Shown here: one piece after another, positions 23,103-35,764 of the stretch
Numbering within the stretch: the stretch's first letter is position 1
Layout of the letters: every line of letters starts with the position of its first letter
Assembly (NCBI GenBank): GCA_900155495.1
Contig: FTLJ01000442.1
Span: 62,001 to 126,000, forward strand
DNA length: 64,000 nt
Direction of reading: 5' to 3'
Source: Porogramme epimiltina
Lineage: Eukaryota > Basidiomycota > Agaricomycetes > Polyporales > Polyporaceae
Made by a program: the position numbers and the translations under genes
The notes under the pieces: generated by a model
Told to the model about the DNA's origin: nothing
Seen by the model: the letters and a program-made list of their open reading frames with translations, nothing else
The model's database searches: none

Positions 23103-25149
23103 ATGGATCCCCAGTCCGGGATTTGGTACATCGCTCTCGCTGCCATATTATTCATCGTCTTGCGGAGAACTCTGAAGAAGCACGGGACGCTGCCACTCCC
23201 TCCCGGTCCTCCCCCCCTCCCCATCATAGGCAATGCACTGGATATCCCGACTCACGACGCTCCAACGAAGCTCAGAGAGATGAGTGCGAAGTACGGTAAG
23301 TCCGGCTCCAACCTCTTACCCACGCCTCCTCAATATGTGCTGACTGGCGTATAACGAACTCCAGGCGATGTCATGTATCTTGACGTACTTGGCCAGCCTA
23401 TGATTGTGCTGGGATCACATGAAGCTGCACTCGACCTCCTCGAGAAACGCTCTTCTAACTATTCTGATAGGACGCCGTCACCCATGGTCGATATGTATGT
23501 CGTTCTTTCTGCTAGCCATTCGGAGACTGGTGTGCTCACACCAGCCATGTGGGGCTCGACAGTGCGGGTTTTGGCTGGGCTCTTACGGTGCAGCAATACG
23601 GGCCGTGGTGGCGACGCCATCGGCGTGCGTTCCACCAGTACTTCAATCCGAACGCCGTGAGAGAGTACGATAGCTCCCAGAAGCTTGAGGCTCACCGTTT
23701 CGTCGAGCGGCTTATCGACCGACCTGAAGGCTTCCTAAAGCACATCAGGAGGCGCGTCGCTATCTCTCGAGTTTCTTCGCTCGGATCTACTGACGTGGGC
23801 CCGGGCACCGCGATGTAGGTACTTCGGGTCTGCCATCATGCGAGTGACGTACGGCATCAACATTGACGAAGATCCCGAGGATTACCTAACAATTGCGGAG
23901 GAGGTGATGACCATTTTCTCTGAGGCGTTCGCGCCGGGACGTTACCTTGTCGAAACATTCCCCATCCTTCGTTTCGTGCCGTCATGGATGCCCGGTGCTG
24001 GGTTCAAGCGCAGCGGGAAGGGGTGGACCAAAGTTGTCGAGAAGCTTGTGGTAATTCCATGGAAAGCGACGATGGAAGCCATGGTGCGTACTCTCAGCAT
24101 TTGTGAAGGCTGCCAGAGCACAACGGGCTAATGTTGATCGGCGCGTGTAGCGCAAAGGGAGTTCGCGTCCTTCAATGGCTACCGGTCTCATGGAACAGGT
24201 TCAAGAAATGGAAGGCGCAGAAGCTGCGGAAGAGGAGATCGTTGTCAGGAACAGTGCCGCTGTCGCTTATGCGGGCGGAGCCGACACTGTACGTCGAACT
24301 GCCCTGTGATGGTGCTGTAAAGTTTAAACGTTAATGCGGCTGCTTTAGACGCTTTCTACGGTCCAGTCGTTTTTCCTCGCCATGACTCTCTTCCCAGACG
24401 TACAAAAGAAAGCCCAGGCGGAGCTTATGGCCGTGGTCGGCCCACATCGCCTTCCGGAGTATAGTGACGAAGTGTCTCTTCCGTACATTTGCGCTCTCAT
24501 CAAGGAGTGCCTAAGATGGCGCTCTGTCGTTCCGCTGGGGGTCCCCCACAGGGCGCTGGAGGAGGACGAGTATCGAGGCTATACCATTCCCAAAGGCTCG
24601 ATTGTTATTTCCAACATCTGGTATGTATACTTATCCTACTCTTTGAGTTCATTCTAAGGGCCCAATCTAGGGCGTACTCGCGTGATCCCACAGTGTACGA
24701 TGACCCCGAGAGGTTCATGCCGGAGAGGTTCATGAAGGATGGGAAGCTTAGCACCGACGTACGTGATCCTGCGACCATCGCTTTTGGCTACGGGCGTCGG
24801 TGAGCCATAGTATTCGCACGTCTCACCTCCACCCTGACACACTCTCCAGCATATGCCCAGGCCGCCACTTCGCCGAGTCTTCACTCTTCATGGTCGTAAC
24901 CAGCGTGCTACACACGCTCACCATCAGTGCCCCGATCGGAGCGGACGGGAAGCCGGACCTCCCTTCCGGCAAAATGGTGGTAGGGCTCCTGGCGTACGTT
25001 GGCGTGTTCTCCCGGAGAAGCTTGGAGATGTGCTTATGAGTGACTCTGCCAGGTACCCCGAACCGTTCGAATGCGTCATCAAGCCTCGCTCGGCCGAAGG
25101 GGAGGCCCTTATCAGGGCAAGCGTAAAGGAACTGCGTGCAGCACAATGA
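23103..25149 (+). CDS. P450-7, cytochrome P450, lineage A relative
   Basis: Complete P450 of about 518 aa. Exons: 23103-23295, 23365-23494, 23563-23751, 23819-24083, 24151-24288, 24349-24620, 24671-24799, 24850-24993, 25053-25149. Anchor, hinge LPLPPGPPPLPIIGN, C-helix WWRRHRR, I-helix AGGADT, K-helix ECLRW, PERF, haem loop FGYGRR/ICPGRHFAES. It has the nine-exon layout of lineages A and B but is clearly diverged. Oddity: intron 3 begins GCGCGT where the paralogues have GTACGT, so a GC donor is needed to keep the frame. It is separated from the A/B block by the nested repeat elements. Confidence 0.93.
23752..23818 (+). other. GC-AG intron in P450-7
   Basis: The donor is GCGCGT and the acceptor ATGTAG. 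Splicing joins AGG-AG to G-TAC-TTC, giving RYFGSA at the same place as HYFGSA in relatives. The phase agrees with every other member. Confidence 0.65.
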
Positions 25150-26277
25150 TTGTCTTCTTGGAAGTGTGGCTCGGTAATTAGCTAGAACTTTACTCACATC
25201 TAGCACCGTCCTAGTTTGATTCCTGTGGACCAGACTCATCTATCTCATCGTCATTGTCTCTGAAGCGGAAACGACGCGCTGCCAGGGGCGCTTGCAAGCG
25301 GTTACTGAGGTAACCGCGTCGCTCTGTGCCTCAAATTTAAAGTGATGAAACGCGTTATGTAACGCGTCAAAGTGTCACACCCTCGTCCTCCGCGGCGCGC
25401 TAAGCTCGCGTCTGCCTGCTGGCCACATCGAGGTATCTTCGTTGTTATTGTCTTCTTGGCACGATGTGCGGCCTAGGGGCCAGCGTATCAGCGTGCGATG
25501 ACATCGGACACGTACCACAAGGTAAGCGCACCAGAAGCACTTAATGTGGCCCTACTTATCTCCTTTGGCGCCGCAGGAGGTGCCGATCTCCCGCAGACAC
25601 CGTTGCGTCCGCGCGCATCTCACGCGGCGGGCGGGTAAGGCGGGGTACCGGCCCTGGAGTCGGCTGTGCTCCAACCCGCAGCCCTACTGGCATCTGCTGG
25701 GAAGGAGAGCGGCACATCCACTCACGGGTCCGCCGGATTTTCGCCGGTCACCCGTTTTGTTTGTCGAAGGTCCGGGCGCGGCGGGGCGTGTCGGACGTCA
25801 CGGTCTGCATGTTGCCGCTTCGAGTACACCGCTATACATTGGGAGCATGGAAAGCAGATGGTTGATGGCCATCTGAACTAAGGAGAAGGTTACAGGGGGA
25901 AGTAAGACGGCTGGCAGCGTGGAGTTCACCTGCAGGGCTACAAGGTGATGCCCAGGGCGGGGCAGGATGGAATCCACATGGCACGTTGCCTGGCGCGCGC
26001 TCACCAGCTGGCAGCCATCGATGGGGTATGTGGCCGCCCAGCCCGGGGACTTCGCACCTGCGCGCATCGTCCTCTGGTCCTAGCACTGTTTAAACTCTTT
26101 TATCACTATACATGATCGCCTATATAATGCTGTCGAATCAATTTCATTTAGTGAGACATAGAACAAGGCACTATCATGACTTCAACGTGTTTGCGGAATG
26201 ACACGAGATAAGCCGACCACCACCTCAATCGTCGGAGCTCCGACTTTCTGCTCCGTGTCACTCCAAGTAACTACAAG
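25150..26277. other. Spacer before the transposase gene
   Basis: No intact gene. It contains a short fragment at 25820-25950 that recurs inverted at 35559-35655. The remainder, including the GC-rich part at 25540-25800, has no recognisable content. Confidence 0.5.
25820..25950 (+). repeat. Gene-fragment repeat, plus-strand copy
   Basis: Encodes TPLYIGSMESRWLMA before a frame break. The 45 bases at 25826-25870 are identical to the reverse complement of 35611-35655, and a second shared block (TGCAGGGCTACAAGGTG) sits at 25931-25947. I do not recognise the parent gene. Confidence 0.7.
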
Positions 26278-29200
26278 ATGGACGCCTCCGATGACGACTT
26301 CATACAGAGGCCAAAGCGCACACGCAAGTCAGCTGGTGAATTAAGTTTTCGGCACCCTGATCGTGAGTCCTACTAAAATGAGGCGTTGACCAAATCTGTT
26401 AAGTCGTGTCCTTATCGTATTACAGTCTTCCTTCGAACATCTTCAGGCTATTACATGTGCAAAATCTGTCCAGGCTCATCATCCGAGTCTTTGAGCAAAG
26501 CTGTCCGGCACGAGAACACTCAGATGCACACCCTCCGGGTCCGTGAGATTGACCGGCCACCTCCTCCCGAGTTCTCGAGTCCTGTACACATGGCTTCTGA
26601 GATCAACGATACTTCTGAGGCGGTTTCTGCATCGCCAACGCCTCATTACGACGAGGGTTCAGCAAGTCCGATAGCGGCAGACTACGAAGAACGCGGGTAC
26701 CATGATGACTGGCCTCAACGTTCTCCGTATCATCAACCCACAGTGCCAGACGAGCCTTCCGATGATCCCCTCATGTCCAATGGAGTGTTTGACATTCATC
26801 CGAGACGGCTTGAAGGCCCGGCGTGGTATGACGTGGCGACTGTTCACGGGCCAGCATTGGCGGATGACAACCCTGATCAGCTCTATGATGACTGGGGAGG
26901 AGAGGTCAGCAACGAAGAACAGGCATTGGGTGAGCACTTCCCAGATGCGGACGATGCGGAGGACTCTCCGGGAATTCCAGATGACGGCGATGCTGAGGAT
27001 GAGTGGGAGGGATATGAGCAAGCGGAGCTTGACTCTGTGTTGGAGGAGGCCCAGATTCTTGGTATACATAACGAGGACTTGATGTCCCATCTCGGGATGA
27101 ACAGTACAATCTGTGCCGAAGAACAAATCGGTGAGTGAACACGCATTGAAGTCGTAGTGGTATGAAGCTAACAATATAAAAAGCTCACGCACCTGATGCG
27201 CCGAACATAGTTGAGGACGAAAATGAGTACTGGCCATGGCCAGACCGAGATGTCAGCGATACTTTGTGCGCAATTTGGTGGTGCTGTAGTACTGACTGCT
27301 GTCCCTTGACCCCTGCAGACTTGTCTGTTGGATGTATCTGGGGCTTTTCCACGTGCACTGTTTTCGGAGTCAGAGCTTCGTGTTGCTCGTTGGTTTGCAG
27401 GAAAAACTGGTCAACGAACGTTGCCAAGTCTCCGACAAGTCAAACGGGCACGCGAAGTCGTGCTCAAGGTCGCTGGTGTCAACCCACAATTACATCAAGG
27501 GCGTTGCGGCCACCTATATGCAACGACTGATCTGCGACAGATTATAACTCATGTAAGTAGATTAGATGTAATGAGCTCCGTGTGCTTATGAGATTGTTCA
27601 GGAGTTTGCAAACCCGGTTACGCGTCCTATTCTCAGCCTCTACCCTGAAGACGGTGAAGGCCCATTACTTACGCATCCTCGACAAGGCCAAAAATGGGCA
27701 AAGGAGGTCGATCCGAATGTCGCGGCACCAATGGCACGTGCTCCAGACGGCCGCGATTACTTTGTTCACGAATTAGCAATGGCGAAGTTGGGCAGTCAAG
27801 GAAATGTCGCACCTGTGGTTGTGGCTCGGTGGTTCCAACGGGATGGGGCTATCCTTTCGAAAGCCTATCCTGTTCATCTACGCCAGTCTCCAGGCTCACA
27901 GAGCCCAGATATGGTCGTCGACACACAGGATTCACAGCTTCTAGAGGTCCCACTGTCAGCATACATCTTCTGTGTGAAGGATCTACTAGATCCAGTAGTG
28001 CAGGAACAGTGGGACGTACCATCACCGGAACGTCTTCGTTGTAAGTGTCACTTGCAGCCATTGATATTACTGTGCTGGCACTGACACTCGACACAGGGTC
28101 AATGCGTGTTAATGAAGATGGACACACTATTCTGGAAACATGGACCGCACCGATAATAAACACGTGGAGGACACGCGCAAATGGGAAGCCAGTGTACACT
28201 TTGCCAATTTGGCTCTACTGTGACGACACGTCTGGGAATGTTTCGAAGAAGTGGAATAAGCATAATTCTATTCTATTTGTGCTCGGAGGCTTACCACGAG
28301 AAGCTGCACAGAAGATGTACAATGTCCACTTCCTGTCGACGTCAAATCTTGCTCCGCCCCTCGAGATGATGGAGTCTATAGTTGAGACACTCAAGTGAGT
28401 ATATATCTTCCCTTTCGTCAGCATATAGAATTTTGAACACCGAATTCAGTGCCACTTACGAAGAGGGTATTGGCGTTTGGGATGTGACTACCAAAGACGA
28501 TGCTCTGGTGATCCCATGGGTTCTTGCTTTTCAAGGGGACAATCCAATGGCCAGCGAGTTTGCCTCGCATATTGGGATGAAAGGAAAATTCTTGTGTCGC
28601 ATTTGCAAGGTCTGTGGTACAGCCGAGACGAAAACAGACACAGGAGAAAAGGCACGACTGACGGCATTTATGACGGTGAGTGAAATGGACGGGTTATGAC
28701 GAGATAGGAACACTGCTAACTCTGGACATATTTTGCAGGCTGGGCCAAGTCGCTGCAAGGACGAAACAATACGTGATCTTGCTGCACAGGAGAAGAGGGC
28801 TCTTGAGGGCGCGCCGAGTGCGGTGGATGGATTGGCTACCGAGACTGGAACGAAGGATAAGTATCTTCAGCACTTCGTTGACGAACTTCAAGAAAAACTA
28901 AACAAATGGCGAGAGGGGCATAAGGGCTCAGCGGGATCAAGAGAACATCAGGTGGAGTTCTTGCAGGAACTCCGAGACTCTATGCCGGAGAGCATTATTA
29001 ATCCGGCCCTTACTCTACCTGGTACGTGGGTACAGTGTTTCAGAGGTTGATATACTTATGCAATAAATAGAATTCGACGCGAACAAGGACACACCTGTTG
29101 AAATCCTCCATGTTGTCCTTCTCGGTGTAGTCAAGTACTGGTGGCGAGATGCATGCTCACGTCAGGATTCGCGCGGACGTGCAATATTGAAGGCCCGCTT

Positions 29201-31346
29201 ATCAAGTTGTGCAGTCGACGGCCTCTCCATTTCACCACTACGAGGCCACACCCTGGTCCAGTATGCAGGGTCACTAGTCGGACGTGATTTCCGAGCAATC
29301 CTTCAGATCGCACCGGGTGTCCTTCATGGTCTTCTCCCAAATACGGCCTATGAAGCTTGGTTAGCACTCTGCCGACTTGCACCCCTCATATTCCAACCGG
29401 AGATAGAGAACGTTTCGGCATACAAAGTAAGAAAGAGTAAATTACTTACCGCATAAAGGACCTCCTAATCCGTAACGTCACTCCTCAGAAACAGGTTGAG
29501 ACAGCTATTGAAGATTTCTTGTTTACGACCGCCCTATGGTCGACGGCCTGGTTCAATAAACCCAAGTTTCATTTATTCGTTCACTTACTGCACCACATCC
29601 TTCGCTTTGGTCCGGCAATGCTTTATGCCACAGAAACATTCGAATCCTACAATCTCGTCATCCGCTTACGCAGTGTTAACTCTAATCGACACGCACCTAG
29701 CTTAGACATTGCTCGGTCGTTCAATCACCTCCATGCCGTCCGCCATCTTGTGAGTGGTGGGTATGTTATGCATAACGAAGATGGAGTGCCTTGTTCCCCT
29801 CGTAGGGCGGGCAAGCGGGTTCTTGAGCTGCTGAATGATGCCGACTTCACCGAAATGATGGGAATGGCTCACCTCCATCCTACATCGCACACCGGTGAGC
29901 CTTTGAACATGTTTTAAATCAGTTATGTGATTGACTCACAGTACAACACTAGGCTTCTTCCATGCCCTGCATCCTGCCAGTGCAACTTCCCTAGCATCGA
30001 GCACTCAGACAATTCGGGCTCTACCGCAGATGTCTCTACCCAACCACGTTCTGCTCTGTAGGTCAATCATTCTTCAAAACGAAGATCGCGCGACTATTGG
30101 AAAGCACGTACTATACCAAACGGCGCAGAGAAGGTCCTCGGAATTCGAAAACAGCCCGCCCCTCGTAGGCCGTGTTGACGAGATTTTGGTCGACCCGGCT
30201 TCACGTCGCATTATTGGGATGCTACTAAGGCGGTGCGACATCGGCGCACCTGTTATGCCGTATCGTATGCCATCCTGTCGGGTCACTACTGATCAGCAAT
30301 TTGTTGTCTTCCAGGTGAGTTTTATTACATACCATGGGCAATAACTTTCGTAACCATTGGAATAGGAGGTACTGGCAGGCGTAAACACCTTTCATAATTG
30401 TGCTCTACACAACTGCAGCGTCACACGAACAAAACCAGTACGCCAGGAACGTCAGAAGACCACACACTGCGAGGATGAAGTAACGCACCCGGATGACCCA
30501 GACGATCGCATCTTGAACACTGCGCAGTTGCGTAGCGCTGTTGTACTGCAGAAGCTTCGACCCAATATACGGTACCCGGCGAAGAACATTGATCAGGTAG
30601 TTGATGACGCAGTCGAGAATCGCAAGCGGTTAGACGAAGCCGCACTCCAGGCTCCAGTCACGAAGGGCCGGAGAGGAGCACGCACTGGACGGGGGCGCGG
30701 AACCCGAGGAAAACCGACCGCGGAGTCGACAAACCGATCTATAGCTGCTGCAAAAGCAATCACAGTTGAGCCTAGTACACCCACGACACCGAACTATGCC
30801 CCCCCAACCCCCGCTACTCCATATGCAACACCCTCTGCAATACCGTACTATCCAGCAGTCTCATCAATGCCTTCAACCCCAGTAATAGCATACACCCCAC
30901 CGGAATACCCACTCTACACCACAGAGTCTCCCCGAATGCCATACACCCCAATACTGCACCCCCAGTGGGGCGGTACCGCCACGATGCACGCCGCAGCAAC
31001 ATTCGCCGCCACGACGCGCACCGCACCCCACATCGGGCCCCCAGCACACCCTGCGCCAACGCATGCTGCAGCTCCGTATACCGCAGCACCGTATGCCGCA
31101 GCACCGTATGCCGCAGCACCGTATGCCGCAGCACCGTATGGTCCCCTAACGCACGCCTTGCCTTGGACGGACTATGGTGTATCGACGCACCTCGCAGCAC
31201 CACATGCCGCAGCACCGCACACTGCGGCATCCTCTTCATATCCTCTCGGCTCCAGATTAGCTCCAGGGCGTTTTGCGTTAGGGGAGCCTGATCGTGAACA
31301 GGGAACGTCTCCTTTGATCTACGATCCGTTATTAGTAGGTGCATGA
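26278..31346 (+). mobile_element. Plavaka-type DNA transposon, transposase gene (apparently intact)
   Basis: Twelve exons read as one open frame of about 1,480 codons: 26278-26362, 26426-27130, 27184-27251, 27319-27552, 27602-28040, 28097-28394, 28450-28675, 28739-29021, 29071-29426, 29489-29894, 29953-30314, 30366-31346. An N-terminal zinc-finger-like CKIC...H-x5-H (exon 2) is followed by an acidic region. The core has the family's DDTSGN..SKKWNKHNS..GGLPR block (exon 6) and CRICKVC (exon 7), with GRVDEIL and DDRILNTAQLR late in the protein, all as in agaricomycete Plavaka transposases. The C-terminus is a Pro/Ala-rich tail with short repeats. I did not find convincing terminal repeats, so the element's borders are unknown. 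Confidence 0.85.
31070..31140 (+). repeat. 15-bp tandem repeat in transposase tail
   Basis: GCACCGTATGCCGCA repeated about four times, encoding APYAA units. A fifth, diverged unit precedes it. Confidence 0.85.
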
Positions 31347-33074
31347 TATTACAGTGTTGTATATGCTGACTTACTGTATACAAGCACATCTCGGGTGGGC
31401 AAATACCACCTACGGGGGCACCGCCGGCGTGGCGGGACTCCGACATCCGCTCGCCTGGAGGGTCACACTATCCACCCACACCTTAAGATCAACAGACAGC
31501 CTCATCAGCATACCACACATAGCCTATAGGATTCATCGAAGGAAGCGTACGAGAAACACCAGAAGGAGCTTGAGGCGGTTGCCAAACCCATCATGCTCCA
31601 CCAAGAATCGTGACGACGAATTGTGGACTCCGGCGAGTGTGAGGTAGTCTGCATGTACATTAGTCGCATCTTTTAGAACATCCTGCACGCTTTCTCTTTC
31701 CATTTTGGCGTAGGCCGCATGCAGAACAGCGCCAGCGAAGAGTAGATGGCATTCACGTACCCATTTTTGGCGCGGTAGGTATGAGTTTACTTGAAGGAAG
31801 TCCCACAGAAGAATTGGGACTCGTTGCGCGAGTCGGCGACTTGTTGTTGCACCCGAGATCCTCGTGGAGCCTAACTCGTACGTTGTCCCCGTCAAGCTGG
31901 TATGTATGCTTGTACAAGCGGCAGAGCTACTCGAGCACGCACACGACAGTAGCAGGGGAGTGGAGGAGAGGAGAGCGAGCTGCAGGTCTGTGCCAGTGCG
32001 ATCTAAGCGCCCAGAACGCGACGCCCACACACCCAAACGGAGGGGTTTGGCCCTTCCGGTGTGAAATGGCCCGCTTCGATCCATCGATTCAGGCGCATCT
32101 GCTGGCCAGCAGTTTCTTCTCCACCGCCACGTCTTCCTCTCTTGTCCACAGGAAATAACGTATGCGAAGGACTCAAGCCGCGCCTTGCTGGAGCAAAGCA
32201 AGACTATTGGCGCGCTGACAGTCTGTGCCATTGGCCTGGCCACCAAAAGGCTGCGGAGAGCAGAACCCGAGCCCGAGAAGGAGCAGGAGCAGTCGAAGCG
32301 TAACAACCAGGTGAGCTCGCGTGATTATCCATTGTTCCCCTGCCAGCTCGCGCTCATTGCTACCAATTTTATTTGTCATCTCTGCTTTTAGTTATTATAC
32401 ACTGGTATAGCCTCAGATCTCACCGGGACATCTAGGACCTCGCTATCGCCGACATGCGGGTGCCTTGCTACCGTGCGCAAAGAACAAACCATGGCCGGCG
32501 TACGAATGCCTCATAGTAAACACTTGTGGCGTCAAAATGTGAGTATAGTAAGGAATATCGGGCTAGTCTGAACGATCACTTACAGTGCTCAGGTTCAAGT
32601 TCTTGTGTTGTTGCTTTCTCCTCATGCACAACAAAAGCTTCCACAAGCCACAGCTCCACGAAATCGTGGACTTCGTCTCTACCTTGGTCTGGTTATTCGC
32701 GCCGAAAGCGAAGGAAGAGGACGCTGGTTGACTCGGCTGCCCGAAGGGTGACGAAGTGGTGGAAGCTCCGAAAGTGAACCCGCCCGATGGCTTTATAGAG
32801 TTCAGAGACTGCTGAGGCTGCTCATGGCCCATGTCCATGCCACGAGTCGGGCTCTCCAAGCTGGACATTCGCTATGGCATGAACTGACTCACGGCTGTCG
32901 CGGCCCGCCGCCAGAGCACGCGTCGCATTGTTTGGTCCTTCCCGCGCGCTATTTGTCCCAGGTCAGTCTTGGACTGCAACCCGCCAGCTGTCTCGTCGAC
33001 TCACTCCACCATTTGACAACACCTCAGCACTCTGCCCACCTCAAGCCCACAGCCTCTCGTTCCTTGCCGTTCTC
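31347..33074. other. Spacer with doubtful minus-strand reading frames
   Basis: A 257-codon minus-strand frame (32306-31533) has no recognisable domain and no sign of introns; I cannot say whether it is a gene. A minus-strand stretch at 32868-32660 looks like a nucleoporin FG-repeat fragment and is listed separately. Confidence 0.3.
32563..32868 (-). pseudogene. Fragment resembling an FG-repeat nucleoporin
   Basis: A minus-strand frame starting at 32868 encodes GGFTFGAS, SPFGQP and FAFGANN in a Ser/Gln/Pro-rich context, the composition of FG-nucleoporin repeats. Only three repeats are present, and after FAFGANN the text changes character. It could be a captured gene fragment next to the transposon, or a chance low-complexity frame. 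Confidence 0.3.
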
Positions 33075-35111
33075 ATGTCGTCTGGACGGCTCCCCGCCCT
33101 CAACCTTGGACCCACTCGGACGCCTCAGGGTACGCCCACCCCGCGGGGCCACCCTTATCAGCGTCAGACGTCGACCTCGTTGTCGGGTCGGGGCGCTGCC
33201 CAACCTGTTGGCCATGGGCATACCACAGCCGTTCTCGGACAGGGGCTTATGCCCTTGTCTGGAAACGGTGTAGTCGGGGCCCCCGGCTTCCAGGGCGGCG
33301 GCCCCGGCGAGTCGGCTCAGAGAGGGGGCGGCGTTGTCCCAGGGGATACACCGGGACACGTTGGTGGGCAGGGTTCCAGTACTGGTCCCTCCCCCGGGTG
33401 GATATCCCCTACGTTGCGGGACAGCGACGCACTTGAGGGCCAGCTTTTCCCTTACACACCTCCAGGTGGCAGCAGCGCAACCCCTGGGTTGTCGCCGTCG
33501 GCCACGTCACTCGCCCCGGGTGCCATTGAAATGCTGTGTCGCGACCTCGACATTGCGGAGGACCGTCGCCTCGTCTTCGAGTTCTATAATGTAAGTATAT
33601 CTTCACAGCTCGTCATCGCCGTCGTCTTACAAACAAATATTTTGTAGATGGATGTCGATGCAAAGCTCACTGTCCTCTTCGCCAACAACCGGGCTCTCCG
33701 TTTCTCCAACATCAAGGCCAACAGATCTCTGAGACAGATTCACGCGTACATGGTGAAGATCGAGGAACTCACGGCTGCAGCATGGGAGCCGTCGAAGCCC
33801 CAGATGGTGAGCTCATCACACCCACTCCTTCATCTCGAAGTCAGCCATGCGGTTGAACGCGTACCCGCGCATGAGGAGGAGCTTGATCAGATAGCGCGTG
33901 ACGTCGCGGCCTGCAATGTCGAATCGTCGTGTCGTTTTCGAGTGCGGCTTATCGCCACGAGATTACCTTTGCATTCTCTGGCACCCGATTGTCTGTACTG
34001 CAGACCATCCCGAGAGTGGAGCGTCAACGGCTCACTCACCACTTCTCTTCGCTGTCCGTCCGTCCGTCTGGTCATCTAATCCTACCACCCCTTCGTGTTC
34101 TATCCGCTCCCCTTATGGCCTAGATGCTAACACATACTACACACAGATGATACTCCGCGGTCTCGTTCGTCATTACCTCGTCAAGCCTGTCAGCAGCTAC
34201 AACCAGGTAGTTCCGCTCACCAAGGTATTCCTTCATTGCATGTTGCGTGACGCACTGTATCCGCTGACGTTCTTCTTTCAGAGTTATATCCGGGATCATG
34301 CTGCGGCTCTCCGTCTCGGCCTTTATAATCAAGACCAGACTGTGCGCACTTCTATCAACACAATCGTCTGCGACCTCACCACGCAGATGAAGAGTGCTTT
34401 GCGGAAGGCTGTGAGTATCTTCAGTTCGTTATGCGCTGCGATCAGACGCTAACCCCAACACTATCATATAGACATTCCGATCATTGGAAAACCGCGTCCC
34501 GCTGACGTCGTTCTGTCGGAGAGCTCTCGACAACTACCACCTTCCCGCCGTCCCCCTTGACCCCCCTCTTGCAGTGCTTGGGACGTTTGCCCTCTTCGTA
34601 AGTCTTTCCTATCTAGTCAAGCACTCGTATTTATGGATATCGTCACAGCGCAAAGTCGCAGGCCCACTGCTCAAACCACGTGGAAAGGTGAACAAGGGCG
34701 ACACTGGTTTCTGGCCAGCTGTCGAGTCGGAGCTCGATAAACTTTACGCGGCCTTCCCCACCGCCCAGGACCGCGTCAATGATCCTGAGTGGCAAGAGTA
34801 AGCATTTCATAGTTTCGTCACTTCCGTGCACCGTTCAAGTGCTTATTTTCTTAATTTCGTCTTCCAGGTGGGCGCGCAATATGGTCGCAGACGATGAGGC
34901 CCGCTACCCCATTGATGGACGTTCCACTGTCCACACGACCCGCGAGGAGCTGGATCTTGCCCTTGGCATGGACGCGAACTTCGACGACTGGGACATCGTC
35001 AACCCGTCGGAGGCTATCGATGGCAATGGTATGCAAGCTGACCAGCTCGACGGAGATGTCGAGATTGGCCAGCTAGGTGATCTTGCTCAGACGGCCACTG
35101 TGACGGTCTAG
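33075..35111 (+). CDS. Unrecognised 7-exon gene, ~460 aa
   Basis: Exons: 33075-33590, 33648-33806, 34147-34206, 34282-34410, 34472-34597, 34649-34797, 34868-35111. All introns are GT-AG and the total is a multiple of three, so it looks like a real, intact gene. The first ~145 residues are Gly/Pro/Ser-rich and probably disordered. The middle is helical with a short AVLGTFALF hydrophobic stretch, followed by a basic [19 protein letters not shown] segment. The C-terminal ~80 residues are acidic. I recognise no family. Intron 2 is unusually long (~340 bases) and open in frame, so that boundary is the least certain. It lies between the transposase and P450-8, inside the inverted gene-fragment repeats. 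Confidence 0.7.
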
Positions 35112-35745
35112 GCCTGCTTACAGTTCTCTTCGATGAAGATGTTCAGAGAGCATTCAACTGCTCCGTGTTCTGGAAACCGTGCCCCTCAATACATTCCTGT
35201 CGTTACCGTAGCATACGTCACTCTTTATTCTGGGAACTAGTAGCTTCTAGGTATATAATGATGTTTGAATGCCAATACTATCGCCCCCCAGTGCGCTTTC
35301 CTGTGTCCTGTCCGAACGCCCGAATCCGTATCCGAAAATCCGAAAACCAGCATCTTATCAGCATTGATGGATTATCACTGGCCGCAGTGCCCACATGGCA
35401 CCAGTGACGTGACAGGTGGATTCCAGGGAGCCATTCCGCTGTGTTCAAGGAAGACTGTATCATGGAATTCACCCCCCCGCCCTATGGACTCCTTCATACT
35501 CTATTCTGTTTACCACCAGTCCGACTTCTGATCCTCACCTAGCTGGGACCAGGAAAACACCTTGTAGCCCTGCACCTGGAATTCAGGCGGAACAACCTTG
35601 CAAATCCATCCGGCCATCAACCATCTGCTTTCCATGCTCCCAATGTATAGCGGTGTACGGTGTGTTCCGTTAGGCATATATATGCCGTCGGTGGCCGCTC
35701 CGATCTTGACCTCCTGTTCCCCTAAGGTACACTGCGACTTCAACG
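35112..35745. other. Spacer with inverted gene fragment
   Basis: No intact gene on the plus strand. It contains the minus-strand fragment at 35510-35764 (separate entry) and the TATA box of P450-8. Confidence 0.5.
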
Positions 35746-35764
35746 ATGGCTGACACCCTAGCAC
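35510..35764 (-). pseudogene. Gene fragment, inverted partner of 25820-25950
   Basis: The minus-strand frame encodes TPLYIGSMESRWLMAGWICK followed by VVPPEFQVQGYKVFSWSQL and a stop. The core is shared with the plus-strand fragment at 25826-25870. The ordered aromatic-rich text suggests a real coding origin, but I do not know the parent protein. Its upper part overlaps the start of P450-8, so only about 35518-35670 is likely ancestral. Confidence 0.5.
35674..35684 (+). promoter_or_regulatory. TATA box of P450-8
   Basis: GCATATATATG lies about 65 bases before the start codon at 35746. Confidence 0.45.

Noticed and set aside
31533..32306. 257-codon minus-strand open frame
   Set aside because: No domain, no introns and composition like the reverse of ordinary DNA; kept only as a note in the spacer entry.
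33807..34146. Continuation of exon 2 of the unknown gene through its 340-base intron
   Set aside because: Although open for about 270 bases, it runs to a stop, while the GTGAGC donor and ACACAG acceptor keep the full downstream frame.
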